Assembly (NCBI GenBank): GCA_021371995.1
Contig: JAJFVA010000020.1
Span: 85,701 to 149,700, forward strand
From: Methanoregulaceae archaeon
GTDB taxonomy: Archaea > Halobacteriota > Methanomicrobia > Methanomicrobiales > Methanospirillaceae
Direction of reading: 5' to 3'
Length of the DNA stretch: 64,000 bases
Part shown: positions 26,763 to 35,769 of the stretch, piece after piece
How positions within the stretch are numbered: the first letter of the stretch is position 1
How the letters are laid out: each line of letters starts with the position of its first letter
Notes under the pieces: model-generated
Database searches by the model: none
What the model was told of the DNA's origin: nothing
What the model saw: only the letters and a program-made list of their open reading frames with translations
Position numbers and translations under genes: made by a program

Positions 26763-27911
26763 ATGTACGCGGAACGTATGGGGCAGCTCCCCCCGTATCT
26801 CTTTGCGCGGATTGATGAGATGAAAGCCGCAAAAATCCGGAGCGGCGCAGATGTCATCGACCTTGGCGTGGGAGACCCGGATCTCCCCACCCCGGACCAT
26901 ATCGTCAATGCCCTCTGTGAAGCGGCACGAGACCCCCGGAATCACCATTACCCGTCGTATGCCGGCATGGAGTCCTACAGGACGGCGGTCGCCGGCTGGT
27001 ATAAAATGCGGTTCTCGGTCACACTTGATGCCGGAAAAGAGGTGCTTGCGCTGATGGGCTCAAAAGACGGTATTGCCCATATACCGGAGGCTTTTATAAA
27101 CCCGGGTGATTACGTCCTGGCTCCCAGCCCCGGCTATCCGGTCTACAGGACATCGACTCTTTTTGCCGAAGGAAAGGTCTTCGAGATGCCGCTCCTGTCA
27201 GAGAACCAGTTTCTTCCCGATCTTTCCGCAGTACCAAAAAAAGTGGCAAAGGCGGCAGGATTGATGTTCCTCAATTATCCAAACAACCCGACCTCAGCGG
27301 TGACCCTTCCTGGATTTTTCGACGAAGCCGTGGACTTTGCACGGGATCATGAGATCCTCATTGTCCATGACAATGCATATTCAGAGATCGCGTTTGACGG
27401 GTATGAGGCTCCTTCGTTCCTCTCAACAGAGGGGGCCATGGAGACAGCCATCGAGGTGCACTCCCTCTCAAAGACCTATAACATGACGGGGTGGCGTATC
27501 GGGATGGCCTGCGGGAATGCAGAGATCATTGCAGGGCTTTCGCGGGTAAAGACCAATGTGGATTCTGGGGTTTTTGATGCAGTCCAGAAGGCGGCTGTCG
27601 CTGCACTTACCGGCCCGCAGGATTGTGTCAGGGATGCCTGCCATATCTACCAGGAGCGCCGGGATGTGCTTATAAAAGGACTCCGTGCCCTGGGATTTTG
27701 CGTGGAGGCCCCGAAAGCCACCTTCTATGTGTGGATGGCGGTGGACGATTGCATGAAATTTGCCACCCGGCTCCTTGATGAGGCCGGGATTGTTGTCACG
27801 CCGGGGATCGGGTTCGGGTCCGGTGGCAACGGATACGTTCGGTTTGCCCTCACACGGTCATCAGACCGGATACAGGAAGCAGTCGACCGGATCGGGGGTC
27901 TTCTTTCATGA
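26763..27911 (+). CDS. dapL: LL-diaminopimelate aminotransferase
   Basis: The 382-residue class I/II PLP aminotransferase makes LL-diaminopimelate directly from tetrahydrodipicolinate. IDLGVGDPDLPTPDHIV near residue 32, LNYPNNPTSAV near residue 178, DNAYSEI and SLSKTYNMTGWRIGMA near residue 236, with the PLP-binding Lys, fit the DapL2-type methanogen enzyme. The next gene, lysA, overlaps its stop by four bases, which supports this substrate over other aminotransferase activities. Confidence 0.88.
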   Translation: MYAERMGQLPPYLFARIDEMKAAKIRSGADVIDLGVGDPDLPTPDHIVNALCEAARDPRNHHYPSYAGMESYRTAVAGWYKMRFSVTLDAGKEVLALMGSKDGIAHIPEAFINPGDYVLAPSPGYPVYRTSTLFAEGKVFEMPLLSENQFLPDLSAVPKKVAKAAGLMFLNYPNNPTSAVTLPGFFDEAVDFARDHEILIVHDNAYSEIAFDGYEAPSFLSTEGAMETAIEVHSLSKTYNMTGWRIGMACGNAEIIAGLSRVKTNVDSGVFDAVQKAAVAALTGPQDCVRDACHIYQERRDVLIKGLRALGFCVEAPKATFYVWMAVDDCMKFATRLLDEAGIVVTPGIGFGSGGNGYVRFALTRSSDRIQEAVDRIGGLLS

Positions 27912-29206
27912 TCCTCCCGGCACACCTGAACATCAGGAGCAGTCACCTCTGCATCAGAGAGCATGATATGGTGGCACTTACTGAACAGTACGGCACCCCG
28001 CTTTATGTGACCGATGAAGATCGTATCATCTGGAACTATCGCCAGTACCATGAAGCACTCTCGTCACGCTACCCTGATGTCCATATCCTTTATGCAGCCA
28101 AGGCTAACGGGAACCTTGCCGTTCTCCGGGCATTGGCCAGCCTCGGTGCGGGAGCTGATGTATTCTCTTCGGGTGAACTCCACCTTGCGCTTGCCGCCGG
28201 CATGAAACCCGCCTCCCTCCTCTTCAACGGGAGTTCAAAAAGTCCCGGGGACCTGGCACTTGCCGTAGAAAAAGGAGTCGCTGTCTCGGTCGATAACCTC
28301 GACGAACTCCACCAGCTTGATACAGCAGCAGGAAACGCAGGGAGGATAGCAGATATTGCGTTCCGTGTCAACCCTGCCCTCAATGTGCCTACCCACCCGA
28401 AGATAGCAACAGGCCTTGCGACAAGCAAGTTTGGTATCGCCCATGACATGATCCCTGCCGCCTACCTTGAGGCACTTGCATGCGACCACATCAACCCGGC
28501 CGGTATCCACTGTCATATCGGTTCCCAGATCCTCTCCGTCGAGCCATTTGCACGTGCCTGTGAGGTAATGGTCCGGATCGCTGCAGTGATCACAGATATG
28601 GGTGTGCACCTGAAATTCATTGACCTTGGCGGGGGGCTCGGAATCCCATACCACAGGTCCGAAGACCGTGCACCCTCACCGTCAGAGTATGCAGAAGCTG
28701 TCGTCCCGGTATTCAGGAAAGGGATCGCCTCGGCAGGGATCACTCCCTCGCTCTGGGTGGAGCCGGGCAGGTCCCTTGTAGCTGATTCCACCGTACTTCT
28801 CACACGGGTGAACTCGGTGAAGGGGGCTCACCGGACTTTCGTCAATGTCGATGCCGGTTTCAACCTGCTGATCCGCCCGGCTATGTATGATTCATACCAC
28901 GAGGTAATCGCAGCAAACAAAGCGGATCGGAATGGCACAACACTCTGCACGGTTGCAGGGCCCATCTGTGAAACGGGGGATATCCTTGCTTCAGACAGGC
29001 TCCTTCCGGACCCCGTGGCAGGGGACATTCTCGCCCTGCTCGATTGCGGAGCCTACGGGTTTGCTATGTCGTCCCAATACAACAGCAGACCACGGTGCCC
29101 CGAGGTGATGCTCAAAGGCGGTAACGCAGCTCTCATGCGAAGGGGAGAGACGATCAGCGACCTGACCAGCACAATGCAGCACCTCCCCTGGCAGGAGCGG
29201 TGCTGA
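27908..29206 (+). CDS. lysA: Diaminopimelate decarboxylase
   Basis: The 432-residue fold-III PLP decarboxylase converts meso-diaminopimelate to lysine. YAAKANGN near residue 61 holds the PLP Lys; SGELHLALAAG, CHIGSQI and the phosphate-binding GGGLGIPY follow in the barrel, and CETGDILA with CGAYGFAMSSQYN sits in the C-terminal beta domain. The stop lies 22 bases before the RPA gene. An epimerase (DapF) is still needed and is not in this window. Confidence 0.94.
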   Translation: MILPAHLNIRSSHLCIREHDMVALTEQYGTPLYVTDEDRIIWNYRQYHEALSSRYPDVHILYAAKANGNLAVLRALASLGAGADVFSSGELHLALAAGMKPASLLFNGSSKSPGDLALAVEKGVAVSVDNLDELHQLDTAAGNAGRIADIAFRVNPALNVPTHPKIATGLATSKFGIAHDMIPAAYLEALACDHINPAGIHCHIGSQILSVEPFARACEVMVRIAAVITDMGVHLKFIDLGGGLGIPYHRSEDRAPSPSEYAEAVVPVFRKGIASAGITPSLWVEPGRSLVADSTVLLTRVNSVKGAHRTFVNVDAGFNLLIRPAMYDSYHEVIAANKADRNGTTLCTVAGPICETGDILASDRLLPDPVAGDILALLDCGAYGFAMSSQYNSRPRCPEVMLKGGNAALMRRGETISDLTSTMQHLPWQERC

Positions 29207-29228
29207 AAACACTGGGGGTATTCCTGCC

Positions 29229-30515
29229 GTGCAGTTCCACTACGCCCTGGTCGACGACCTGGTGAGCAGGGATGAGTTCGAACGCCGCATCGAGGCAAAG
29301 ATGCAGGAATGCGGGGATCTTATTGACGATGTCACCGCCGCGATGCTTGTCGTGGGCGAACTCGGCCGTCAACACGTAAAGATCAGCGGACTTTCCGGGC
29401 CGTCCACTCTTTTCTCGTTCTTCGGCAAGGTAATTTCTGTTGCTGCTCCAAAGGAGTTTACAAGGCAGGACGGTGAGAAGGGGTGGGTCGCCCACCTGAT
29501 CCTTGCTGATGAGACAGGGCAGGTCCGGGCGGTGCTCTGGGATGAGAAGGCTGCAGCAGCAACAGAGATCGAGACTGGCGATGTTCTGGAAGTGATTGGA
29601 AAACATGCGGGAAAGCAGAAGTCTGATATCGCTGTTCTTGCCCTCCGCAAGTCACCCTGCGAGATTGAATGTGGCACGTCTGTCCAGCCGCGGCTCGCTC
29701 CCCCTGAGCGAAAAGATATCCGGATGAGGGTCCTGTACCTTGAGGAACCGCGGACGATTACCAGGAGGGATGGCAGCACTTCCGAACTCATCGAAGGATG
29801 TGTTACAGACGGAGCCAGGGTAACCCGGGTGGCGACCTGGCTCCCTGAGCTCTTTGACGATATCCTGCCGGGAATGACGCTCATCGTCAGGGGGGCACTG
29901 GTGAAAGCCAGGAGCTGGGGGACAGAGTATGTCATTGATGAGAAGAGTGAAATGACACCCGATGACATGGATATCCCGTTTTCGTTCAGCAGGCTTGCTA
30001 TGGTGAACAGCGAAGGTGACTGGTCAGTCGAGGGGACCATCTCTTCCCTCCAGCCAGTCCGGGCGTTCTCATCCAGGGATGGCAGGCCCGGCCACGTCCG
30101 GAACCTCGTCCTCTCTGACGGGGAGACTAGTCTCAGAGCAGTCCTGTGGGGAAATCGGGCACTGCTGCCTCTCGTCAAGGGCGACCGTGTGTCCCTGTAC
30201 AATGCCCGGTTAAAGCAGGGACGGGCAGGGGATCCTGAACTGCACCTAGGGACCGGGGGGTTTGTTGTGGTCGCACCTCCCGGACACCAGGAGGAGATGT
30301 GGATGGAGGGGACCGTGATTGTAACGAGGGAAGGAACTTTTATTGACAACGGGACGGTGAGGTTCCTTGTCGGCCGCAGTCTGCCGCATGGCCATGAGGT
30401 CAGTGTAAAGGGGGGCCGATCCGGTGAGCGGATTACGGTCGGTTCTGTTGAAGACCTGGAAAAGGATGCCGGGAAGGTGCGTTCGCTGCTCGAAAAGCTT
30501 GCCGGCGCCCCGTGA
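29229..30515 (+). CDS. Replication protein A-like single-stranded DNA-binding protein
   Basis: The 428-residue protein begins with GTG at 29229 and contains an N-terminal helical segment followed by tandem OB folds, roughly residues 60-140, 155-255 and 265-340. VKISGLSGPSTLFSFFGKVI, WVAHLILADETGQVRAVLW and RNLVLSDGETSLRAVLWG are typical OB strands of euryarchaeal RPA. No zinc finger is present. It lies 85 bases before radA, giving a recombination and replication cluster with FEN-1 nearby. Confidence 0.85.
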   Translation: MQFHYALVDDLVSRDEFERRIEAKMQECGDLIDDVTAAMLVVGELGRQHVKISGLSGPSTLFSFFGKVISVAAPKEFTRQDGEKGWVAHLILADETGQVRAVLWDEKAAAATEIETGDVLEVIGKHAGKQKSDIAVLALRKSPCEIECGTSVQPRLAPPERKDIRMRVLYLEEPRTITRRDGSTSELIEGCVTDGARVTRVATWLPELFDDILPGMTLIVRGALVKARSWGTEYVIDEKSEMTPDDMDIPFSFSRLAMVNSEGDWSVEGTISSLQPVRAFSSRDGRPGHVRNLVLSDGETSLRAVLWGNRALLPLVKGDRVSLYNARLKQGRAGDPELHLGTGGFVVVAPPGHQEEMWMEGTVIVTREGTFIDNGTVRFLVGRSLPHGHEVSVKGGRSGERITVGSVEDLEKDAGKVRSLLEKLAGAP

Positions 30516-30549
30516 TCCCACCAATACTTTCACGCTGCATGGCCGCGTA

Positions 30550-30557
30550 GATATATG
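30550..30557 (+). promoter_or_regulatory. TATA-like promoter element of radA
   Basis: GATATATG lies about 47 bases before the radA ATG, in a gap of 85 bases after the RPA gene. With AGGTGA at 30585-30590 this gives radA its own transcript with a short leader. Confidence 0.5.
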
Positions 30558-30600
30558 CGAGGATGAGGTACGCTCTCTCTGACAAAGGTGAACCTGAACA

Positions 30601-31572
30601 ATGACAAACGGACCCCTGGAACTTGAAGATCTCCCCGGAGTAGGCCCCACCACTGCAGAGAAGCTTCGTGAGGCCGGTTTTGTTACCGTGGAGAGTATTG
30701 CTACCGCATCTCCTGCCGAACTGGCAGAAACGGCAGAAATTGGAGAATCCACGGCAAAGAAGATGATCAAATCGGCGCGGGAACTGGCTGACATCGGAGG
30801 GTTCCGTACCGGAAAGGATGTTTTTGAGCAGCGCAAGGGAGTGAGGAAACTCAGAACCCGCGTGCCGGAGCTTGACGATCTCCTCGGAGGCGGGTTCGAG
30901 ACGCAGGCCATCACCGAGATGTACGGCGAGTTCGGTTCGGGAAAGAGCCAGATCGTACACCAGATGGCAGTCAATGTCCAGCTCCCCGAGGAGGAGGGCG
31001 GGCTTGGCGGGAGCGCCATCTACATCGACACTGAAAACACCTTCCGCCCGGAGCGAATCGAGCAGATGGTCATCGGCCTTGGTATCGATGCCGATCCTGC
31101 AGACTTCCTGGAAAACATCCATGTGGCACGGGCCCATACTTCGGACCACCAGATTCTGATGCTGGACACGGCACGGGAGCGGGCTGCCGAACTGAGGGAA
31201 TCCGACAAGCCGGTCAGGCTCTTTATCATCGATTCACTCACCTCTCACTTCAGGGCCGAGTACGCCGGCCGCGGAACGCTTGCTGCACGGCAGCAGAAGC
31301 TGAACCGTCATCTCCATGACCTCTTCAAGCTGGCTGACGAGAACAATTCGGTCGGGCTTGTCACGAACCAGGTGCTCTCAAACCCGGCTGTCTTTTTCGG
31401 GGACCCGACCAAACCAATCGGAGGAAACATCGTTGGGCATACGGCAACGTTCCGCATCTACCTGCGGAAGAGCAAGGGAGGCAAGCGTATTGCACGGCTG
31501 GTAGACAGCCCGAACCTGCCGGAAGGCGAGGCGCCCTTCATGGTGGAGGAGGCGGGACTGAGGCAGTGCTGA
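30601..31572 (+). CDS. radA: DNA repair and recombination protein RadA
   Basis: The 323-residue archaeal recombinase has an N-terminal helix-hairpin-helix domain ([19 protein letters not shown]), the polymerisation linker and a RecA core. Walker A is GEFGSGKS near residue 110, [14 protein letters not shown] follows, and Walker B is [15 protein letters not shown] near residue 207. Loop L2 and LVTNQV are intact. It forms filaments on single-stranded DNA and promotes strand exchange. AGGTGA precedes the ATG, and a TATA box lies at 30550-30557. No intein is present. Confidence 0.97.
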   Translation: MTNGPLELEDLPGVGPTTAEKLREAGFVTVESIATASPAELAETAEIGESTAKKMIKSARELADIGGFRTGKDVFEQRKGVRKLRTRVPELDDLLGGGFETQAITEMYGEFGSGKSQIVHQMAVNVQLPEEEGGLGGSAIYIDTENTFRPERIEQMVIGLGIDADPADFLENIHVARAHTSDHQILMLDTARERAAELRESDKPVRLFIIDSLTSHFRAEYAGRGTLAARQQKLNRHLHDLFKLADENNSVGLVTNQVLSNPAVFFGDPTKPIGGNIVGHTATFRIYLRKSKGGKRIARLVDSPNLPEGEAPFMVEEAGLRQC

Positions 31573-32264
31573 AAGGGCTCGTCACTGATATCGATGGGAC
31601 GCTTACCGACCGGCACCGGAGGATCCATACCGGTGCTATCGAACGTATCCGCGATCTCTGCGATCATGATATCCTGGTCGTGCTGGCGAGCGGAAACACC
31701 TCCTGTTTTATGGATGCCCTGTCGAAGATGATTGGCACCCAGGGAGCATTTATTGCTGAAAACGGAGGGGTGTATCGGACCGGATACACCGAACCCCTCC
31801 GAATCCTCGGCAACCAGACCCTCTGTCGCGAGGCACTTGATGCAGTGACGGAATTTTACCGCAGGTCAGGAATTACCCTTGATTTATACAGCCCGACTTA
31901 CCGTTTTGCCGATCTCGCTTTCGCCCGGACTGTCCCCGTCGATGAGGTGAGGGAGATCGTAAAGAAGATTCCGGTTGATGTGCTGGATACAGGGTTTGCC
32001 ATCCATATCCAGGCAAGGGGAGTGACAAAGGGACTCGCTTTTCTGAACCTTGTTTCAGAGCTTGGTCTCGATCCTTCCGATTTCCTTGCAGCAGGCGACG
32101 CCGAGAATGATATTGAACTCCTCAGATATGCCGGGATCGGAATAGCGGTCCAGAATGCTCCCCCGGCTGCAGCTGCAGCAGCGACCTATATTTCCGAAAA
32201 AAAATTTGGCGACGGCTTTGTGGAGGCAATCGACCAATATATGCCCTACTTCCTGGAAAGGTAA
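31566..32264 (+). CDS. Phosphoglycolate phosphatase, archaeal HAD type
   Basis: The 232-residue HAD phosphatase starts with GTG 31566, overlapping radA by seven bases. [13 protein letters not shown] near residue 6 is motif I, ASGN is motif II, a C2-type cap lies between residues 80 and 155, KG supplies the Lys and [12 protein letters not shown] is motif III. This is the archaeal phosphoglycolate phosphatase/sucrose-phosphatase-like group, which detoxifies 2-phosphoglycolate, for instance from DNA repair. The 3' end overlaps the convergent PRC-barrel gene by 19 bases. Confidence 0.88.
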   Translation: MLKGLVTDIDGTLTDRHRRIHTGAIERIRDLCDHDILVVLASGNTSCFMDALSKMIGTQGAFIAENGGVYRTGYTEPLRILGNQTLCREALDAVTEFYRRSGITLDLYSPTYRFADLAFARTVPVDEVREIVKKIPVDVLDTGFAIHIQARGVTKGLAFLNLVSELGLDPSDFLAAGDAENDIELLRYAGIGIAVQNAPPAAAAAATYISEKKFGDGFVEAIDQYMPYFLER

Positions 32265-32497
32265 CGGTCAACGATGATATAGTCTTTGATATCCTTGACC
32301 GATTCAAATGGAACAAACATGCGTTCCCCTTCCACCCGGTATCCCGAAGCATCAAACGAGGGATCGGGCTGCACAATCATATCGACGACCTGCCCTGTCT
32401 CAAAATCCACAACGAGGTTCTTGAGGGTGCCGATCACCTTTCCTTCATTGGTGACTATCTTCTTTTTGGATAGGCTGCGGGCTAACACTCTCGCCAT
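32246..32497 (-). CDS. PRC-barrel domain protein
   Basis: The 83-residue protein is a single PRC barrel: KKIVTNEGKVIGTLKNLVVDFETG and RMFVPFESVKDIKDYIIVD are its two halves. Such small archaeal proteins are thought to bind RNA, ribosome-associated factors or cell-division components, but this one has no assigned role. No ribosome site is seen before ATG 32497, while a TATA box lies about 27 bases upstream, so the message is probably leaderless. Confidence 0.85.
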   Translation of the reverse strand: MARVLARSLSKKKIVTNEGKVIGTLKNLVVDFETGQVVDMIVQPDPSFDASGYRVEGERMFVPFESVKDIKDYIIVDRYLSRK

Positions 32498-32516
32498 AAC
32501 AGAACTGTTGAGCTTT

Positions 32517-32528
32517 TAATATTTAAAT
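32517..32528 (-). promoter_or_regulatory. TATA box of the PRC-barrel gene
   Basis: The minus strand reads ATTTAAATATTA here, centred about 27 bases before ATG 32497. That spacing puts the transcription start at the start codon itself, and no Shine-Dalgarno sequence is present. Confidence 0.6.
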
Positions 32529-32630
32529 ATGTTCAAAATTCGTCCAGAGGGATTGCAGTTTTAAAAAATAACGGCCGTATTTCGTGAAAAATACTGCTTC
32601 CAGGCATGCCATGACAAAAGCCATTCAGGA

Positions 32631-33509
32631 TCAGAGCGTAGGAAACTGGCGTATGATATCAGACTGGGTAAGGATACCGACCGGGCGGTCCTCTTCCATC
32701 ACCACGAGCCTCCCGATCTCCCTTTCCTTGAAACGCCGTATTACTTCAAAGAGCTGGACGGTAGAAGGTGCCCTGACAACATCGGTTGTCATGACCGCTG
32801 AGACCTTCTCATCGAGTGTCTTGTGATTGCCAATCGCCTTGGCGATATCACTCATGGTCACAATCCCGGCAAGCGTATCATTCTCCATCACGGGAGCACC
32901 ATGAATATGGTGCGTGGTAAAAACACGTATGGCATCGGCAATGGAATCTGTTCCCCTGAGGGTGATGAGGGGACTACTCATATAATGCCGGATAGATTTC
33001 TTCGGAAGAGAGATCATCTCATAGGTGGATATGAGGAGGGTCTGGGATATTTCGTCCTTCCCATAGACCTCTCCCCTGATCAGGAGCTTGTTGACAGGGG
33101 TCGGACCAATCGTAATATTGTCCCCGATCTCGAAAACCCGGATACTGCCAAGGACCCGTACGCTGGCCTGACATATATCCGGATGGCAGAGTGTGGTGAA
33201 TGCTATCTCCACCACTTTTACCCCCTTGACTTCCTCCCCGTCACGGAATATCAGCACATCATATTCGCCTTCGGAGATCCCCAGGTTCAGTTCCTTGTAG
33301 GCACGTGTGGTAGGGTTATATCCTCCTTTCGGGCCGGGAATTCCATCCACAAGACCGATAGCCTTCAATGCCTGCATCTGGTTCCGGACCGTTCCCGGGT
33401 TCCTCTTGATGACCTCAGCGATCTCTTCCCCCTTGATCGGATGCGAGTGCTGGTGGTAGAGGCTGATGAGCGTGATAAGGATATCCTTCTGGATGAGGGA
33501 TAAATCCAT
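32631..33509 (-). CDS. Winged-helix and CBS-domain regulator
   Basis: The 292-residue protein has an N-terminal winged helix (residues 1-70, with EEIAEVIKRNPGTVRNQMQ), a central domain of about 90 residues (SEGEYDVLIFRDGEEVKGVK, then a beta-rich part) and two CBS domains (residues 170-290, MSSPLITLRGTDSIADAIRV and MTTDVVRAPSTVQLFEVIRR). CBS pairs bind adenosine nucleotides, so it may be an energy-sensing transcription regulator; its targets are unknown. A TATA box at 33532-33540 places the start of transcription at or next to the ATG. Confidence 0.85.
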   Translation of the reverse strand: MDLSLIQKDILITLISLYHQHSHPIKGEEIAEVIKRNPGTVRNQMQALKAIGLVDGIPGPKGGYNPTTRAYKELNLGISEGEYDVLIFRDGEEVKGVKVVEIAFTTLCHPDICQASVRVLGSIRVFEIGDNITIGPTPVNKLLIRGEVYGKDEISQTLLISTYEMISLPKKSIRHYMSSPLITLRGTDSIADAIRVFTTHHIHGAPVMENDTLAGIVTMSDIAKAIGNHKTLDEKVSAVMTTDVVRAPSTVQLFEVIRRFKEREIGRLVVMEEDRPVGILTQSDIIRQFPTL

Positions 33510-33531
33510 AATGGTTTATCATCTGATTTCG

Positions 33532-33540
33532 CATATATAG
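33532..33540. promoter_or_regulatory. TATA element between divergent CBS and NOG1-type genes
   Basis: CATATATAG is the only TATA-like sequence in the 48 bases between the divergent starts at 33509 and 33558. It is nearly symmetrical and lies 27 bases from one start and 22 from the other, so it could serve both. Confidence 0.5.
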
Positions 33541-33557
33541 ATTGGGTTGAAAATCAG

Positions 33558-34514
33558 GTGGAATTCGAAAAAATACCGACAGTGCCGACCGCTGATGAGA
33601 TCCTTGACCGGAGTTTCCGGAGGGCTGCATCAAAGATGCGGCTCAAGCGGAATAAAGACAGGGCAAATGAAGAGTTCGTCCGGGCGGTGAGCCATGGAAT
33701 CCATGACCGGCTTGTCCAGATCATACAGTCATTTCCTGACCTCAATGAAATCCCCCCCTTTTACCGCGATATTGTGGACATTATATGGGGTATGGACAGG
33801 GTCAAAAAGGCGCTTGGTGCAGTAGGCTGGGCAGCCCGGTGGGCACGAAACCATGGACCTGGCCTTGCATACCAGACACGGAAGGCAGAAACCCCTTCAA
33901 TCATCCGCAAGAGGACTGTTGCACGGCTCTCCTCAGTTGTTCACCAAATCGACGATGAACTCCGTTTTCTCAACGACATGAGAAACGTGCTGCGGAAACT
34001 CCCCCACGTTGGCGACGAATTTACCGTTGTGGTGGCCGGATACCCGAATGTCGGAAAGTCTTCGTTTATCCGTATGGTTTCATCTGCAACTCCCGAAATA
34101 GCGTCCTACCCGTTCACAACGAAGGGGATTATCGTGGGACACCGGTATGCAGGATCAGAGCGGATGCAGTTCATCGATACCCCGGGACTTCTCGATCGCC
34201 CGGCCCTGGAGCGGAACAAGATCGAGCGACAGGCGCTTACCGCTATCATAAACCTTGCCGACGTCGTACTCTGCATTCTTGACGCAAGTGAGCATTGCGG
34301 TTACCCGATCGAGGAACAGGTCCGGCTCCTTCACGAGATTGAACTGATAGTGAGTATTCCTATCGTTACCGTTGTAAACAAGTCAGACCTGGTCTATTTT
34401 GACGGGTACCTTAACATGTCCACTGAGACAGGGGAAGGTATCGATGAGGTGCTCGATACCCTCATCAGTTTCAGGGAACGTTCAGAGCAGCAGGACGAGG
34501 CCGTATCCTGCTAA
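33558..34514 (+). CDS. NOG1-type GTP-binding protein
   Basis: The 318-residue protein starts with GTG 33558. A helical N-terminal domain (residues 1-150) precedes an Obg-like G domain: G1 AGYPNVGKSSF near residue 160, G3 DTPG near residue 198 and G4 NKSD near residue 274. The layout is that of archaeal Nog1, linked in eukaryotes to 60S ribosome assembly; the eukaryotic C-terminal extension is absent as expected. It is divergent from the CBS regulator across 48 bases and overlaps the end of the presenilin gene by 33 bases. Confidence 0.9.
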   Translation: MEFEKIPTVPTADEILDRSFRRAASKMRLKRNKDRANEEFVRAVSHGIHDRLVQIIQSFPDLNEIPPFYRDIVDIIWGMDRVKKALGAVGWAARWARNHGPGLAYQTRKAETPSIIRKRTVARLSSVVHQIDDELRFLNDMRNVLRKLPHVGDEFTVVVAGYPNVGKSSFIRMVSSATPEIASYPFTTKGIIVGHRYAGSERMQFIDTPGLLDRPALERNKIERQALTAIINLADVVLCILDASEHCGYPIEEQVRLLHEIELIVSIPIVTVVNKSDLVYFDGYLNMSTETGEGIDEVLDTLISFRERSEQQDEAVSC

Positions 34515-35369
34515 GAATCCAAGGATAGCTCCCCCGTTGATCGGGGGAAGACCGGCCTGGGGCTTTCCTTTCCGGACTACCGTGAGCAGGAGGGATAGTC
34601 CGATCACCGAGCCGATCATCGCTCCAAGAGCAGGGATTGTGATAAACCCGATTTTTGCGGTGTCCAGAAAGACATTTGCGGATACCACGAGTATGGAGGG
34701 CATGATCAGGTCCCCCATGCCGATGATGTACGCGGCACGTTCCCCCCCATCGATGTCCCCGATCCCCTCATTCCGGTAACTGTATCCCTTCTTTTTCGGG
34801 ACGATGAAGAGGATCGGAGACTTCATATCAACGACCCCCTCGGCAAGTGTTATCATATGCCGGGTCTTGTAGACCGATATGGCATCGTAGACCATGAGGA
34901 TGACGAGGAGAATGAGTACCGGGACGATTGTGAGGGAGATGCCAAATATTGAGGCCGCACCGGCAGCAATCAGGATCCCGAGGGCATCAATCACGTACCA
35001 TTCCGGGTAGAGATACAGTACCATTGTTGCAGCAGCTGATAGGAGCAGGGTAATGAGGAGGGTGGTTGCAGTGAGCCCCAGGAAATATCCCGTGATCCCG
35101 GCAAATATGTAGATAAACGTGAAGAAGATGGAGAGACCGATGATAATTCCGATCAGCTTCTTCCACCGGTAGCGCAGCAGGAGGAGGAGAAAACCTGTAA
35201 AAATGAGGAGAATGATGATAAAGATAAACGGATTTGCCACCGATTCCGGATCCTCAAATGCCGTGATTCCTGCACTCTGCATCGGGAGCGACAGGAGGAG
35301 AGCAGCAAACTCGACGATAACAAGCATCGCCGGAATTGTGAGGAGGGGAAGGAGCCGGGATTGTTCCAT
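34482..35369 (-). CDS. Presenilin/signal-peptide-peptidase-type intramembrane aspartyl protease
   Basis: The 295-residue protein has about nine membrane helices. The catalytic aspartates are in LVILMVYDAISVYKT (YD, near residue 162) and IIGMGDLIMPS (GxGD, near residue 220). The third motif reads AGLPPINGG rather than PAL. From memory the sequence closely resembles the crystallised presenilin homologue of Methanoculleus marisnigri, which has the same ending. It should cleave membrane-embedded peptides, such as signal-peptide remnants. The gene is convergent with the NOG1-type gene and divergent from the next small membrane protein. Confidence 0.92.
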   Translation of the reverse strand: MEQSRLLPLLTIPAMLVIVEFAALLLSLPMQSAGITAFEDPESVANPFIFIIILLIFTGFLLLLLRYRWKKLIGIIIGLSIFFTFIYIFAGITGYFLGLTATTLLITLLLSAAATMVLYLYPEWYVIDALGILIAAGAASIFGISLTIVPVLILLVILMVYDAISVYKTRHMITLAEGVVDMKSPILFIVPKKKGYSYRNEGIGDIDGGERAAYIIGMGDLIMPSILVVSANVFLDTAKIGFITIPALGAMIGSVIGLSLLLTVVRKGKPQAGLPPINGGAILGFLAGYGLVLLL

Positions 35370-35426
35370 TATAAGACCCCGGTGTCCTCAGGTAACTTAA
35401 TTACCCGGTCTTCATCAAGTAAAAGC

Positions 35427-35741
35427 ATGGATATACGTGAGTATCTGGGGGATATAATACTCATTATCATACTTTGTGCATCGACGTATCTGTTCCTCGC
35501 CACCCTCCGGGCGTCACCGGCACTCCTGGCATACGGCCTGCTGATCGTCCTCTCGATTGCAGGGCTTTTCCTGATCATCCATCACAAAATCCGAACTATC
35601 GAGCTGAACATAACGAACCGCGAGCGCATGATACGGGTTAGTCTCGAGGAAATCTCGGCAAAGATGGCACAGCGGTACGAGAGCAGCATCGAGCGGATCG
35701 AGGGGATCGTGACAGAGGTAGCAAAACGGGTCTACCGTTAA
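35427..35741 (+). CDS. Small membrane protein with cytoplasmic coiled coil, unknown
   Basis: The 104-residue protein starts at ATG 35427 (MDIREYLGD); the frame is open upstream, but those codons lie beyond a likely promoter for the divergent presenilin gene. Two hydrophobic helices occupy residues 10-28 and 33-52. They are followed by a charged helical tail (EEISAKMAQRYESSIERIEG) predicted to form a coiled coil. I know no function. It precedes FEN-1 by 28 bases and may be co-transcribed with it. Confidence 0.6.
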   Translation: MDIREYLGDIILIIILCASTYLFLATLRASPALLAYGLLIVLSIAGLFLIIHHKIRTIELNITNRERMIRVSLEEISAKMAQRYESSIERIEGIVTEVAKRVYR

Positions 35742-35769
35742 GGGAAAACCTTGGGGGCTTGAATATCGC

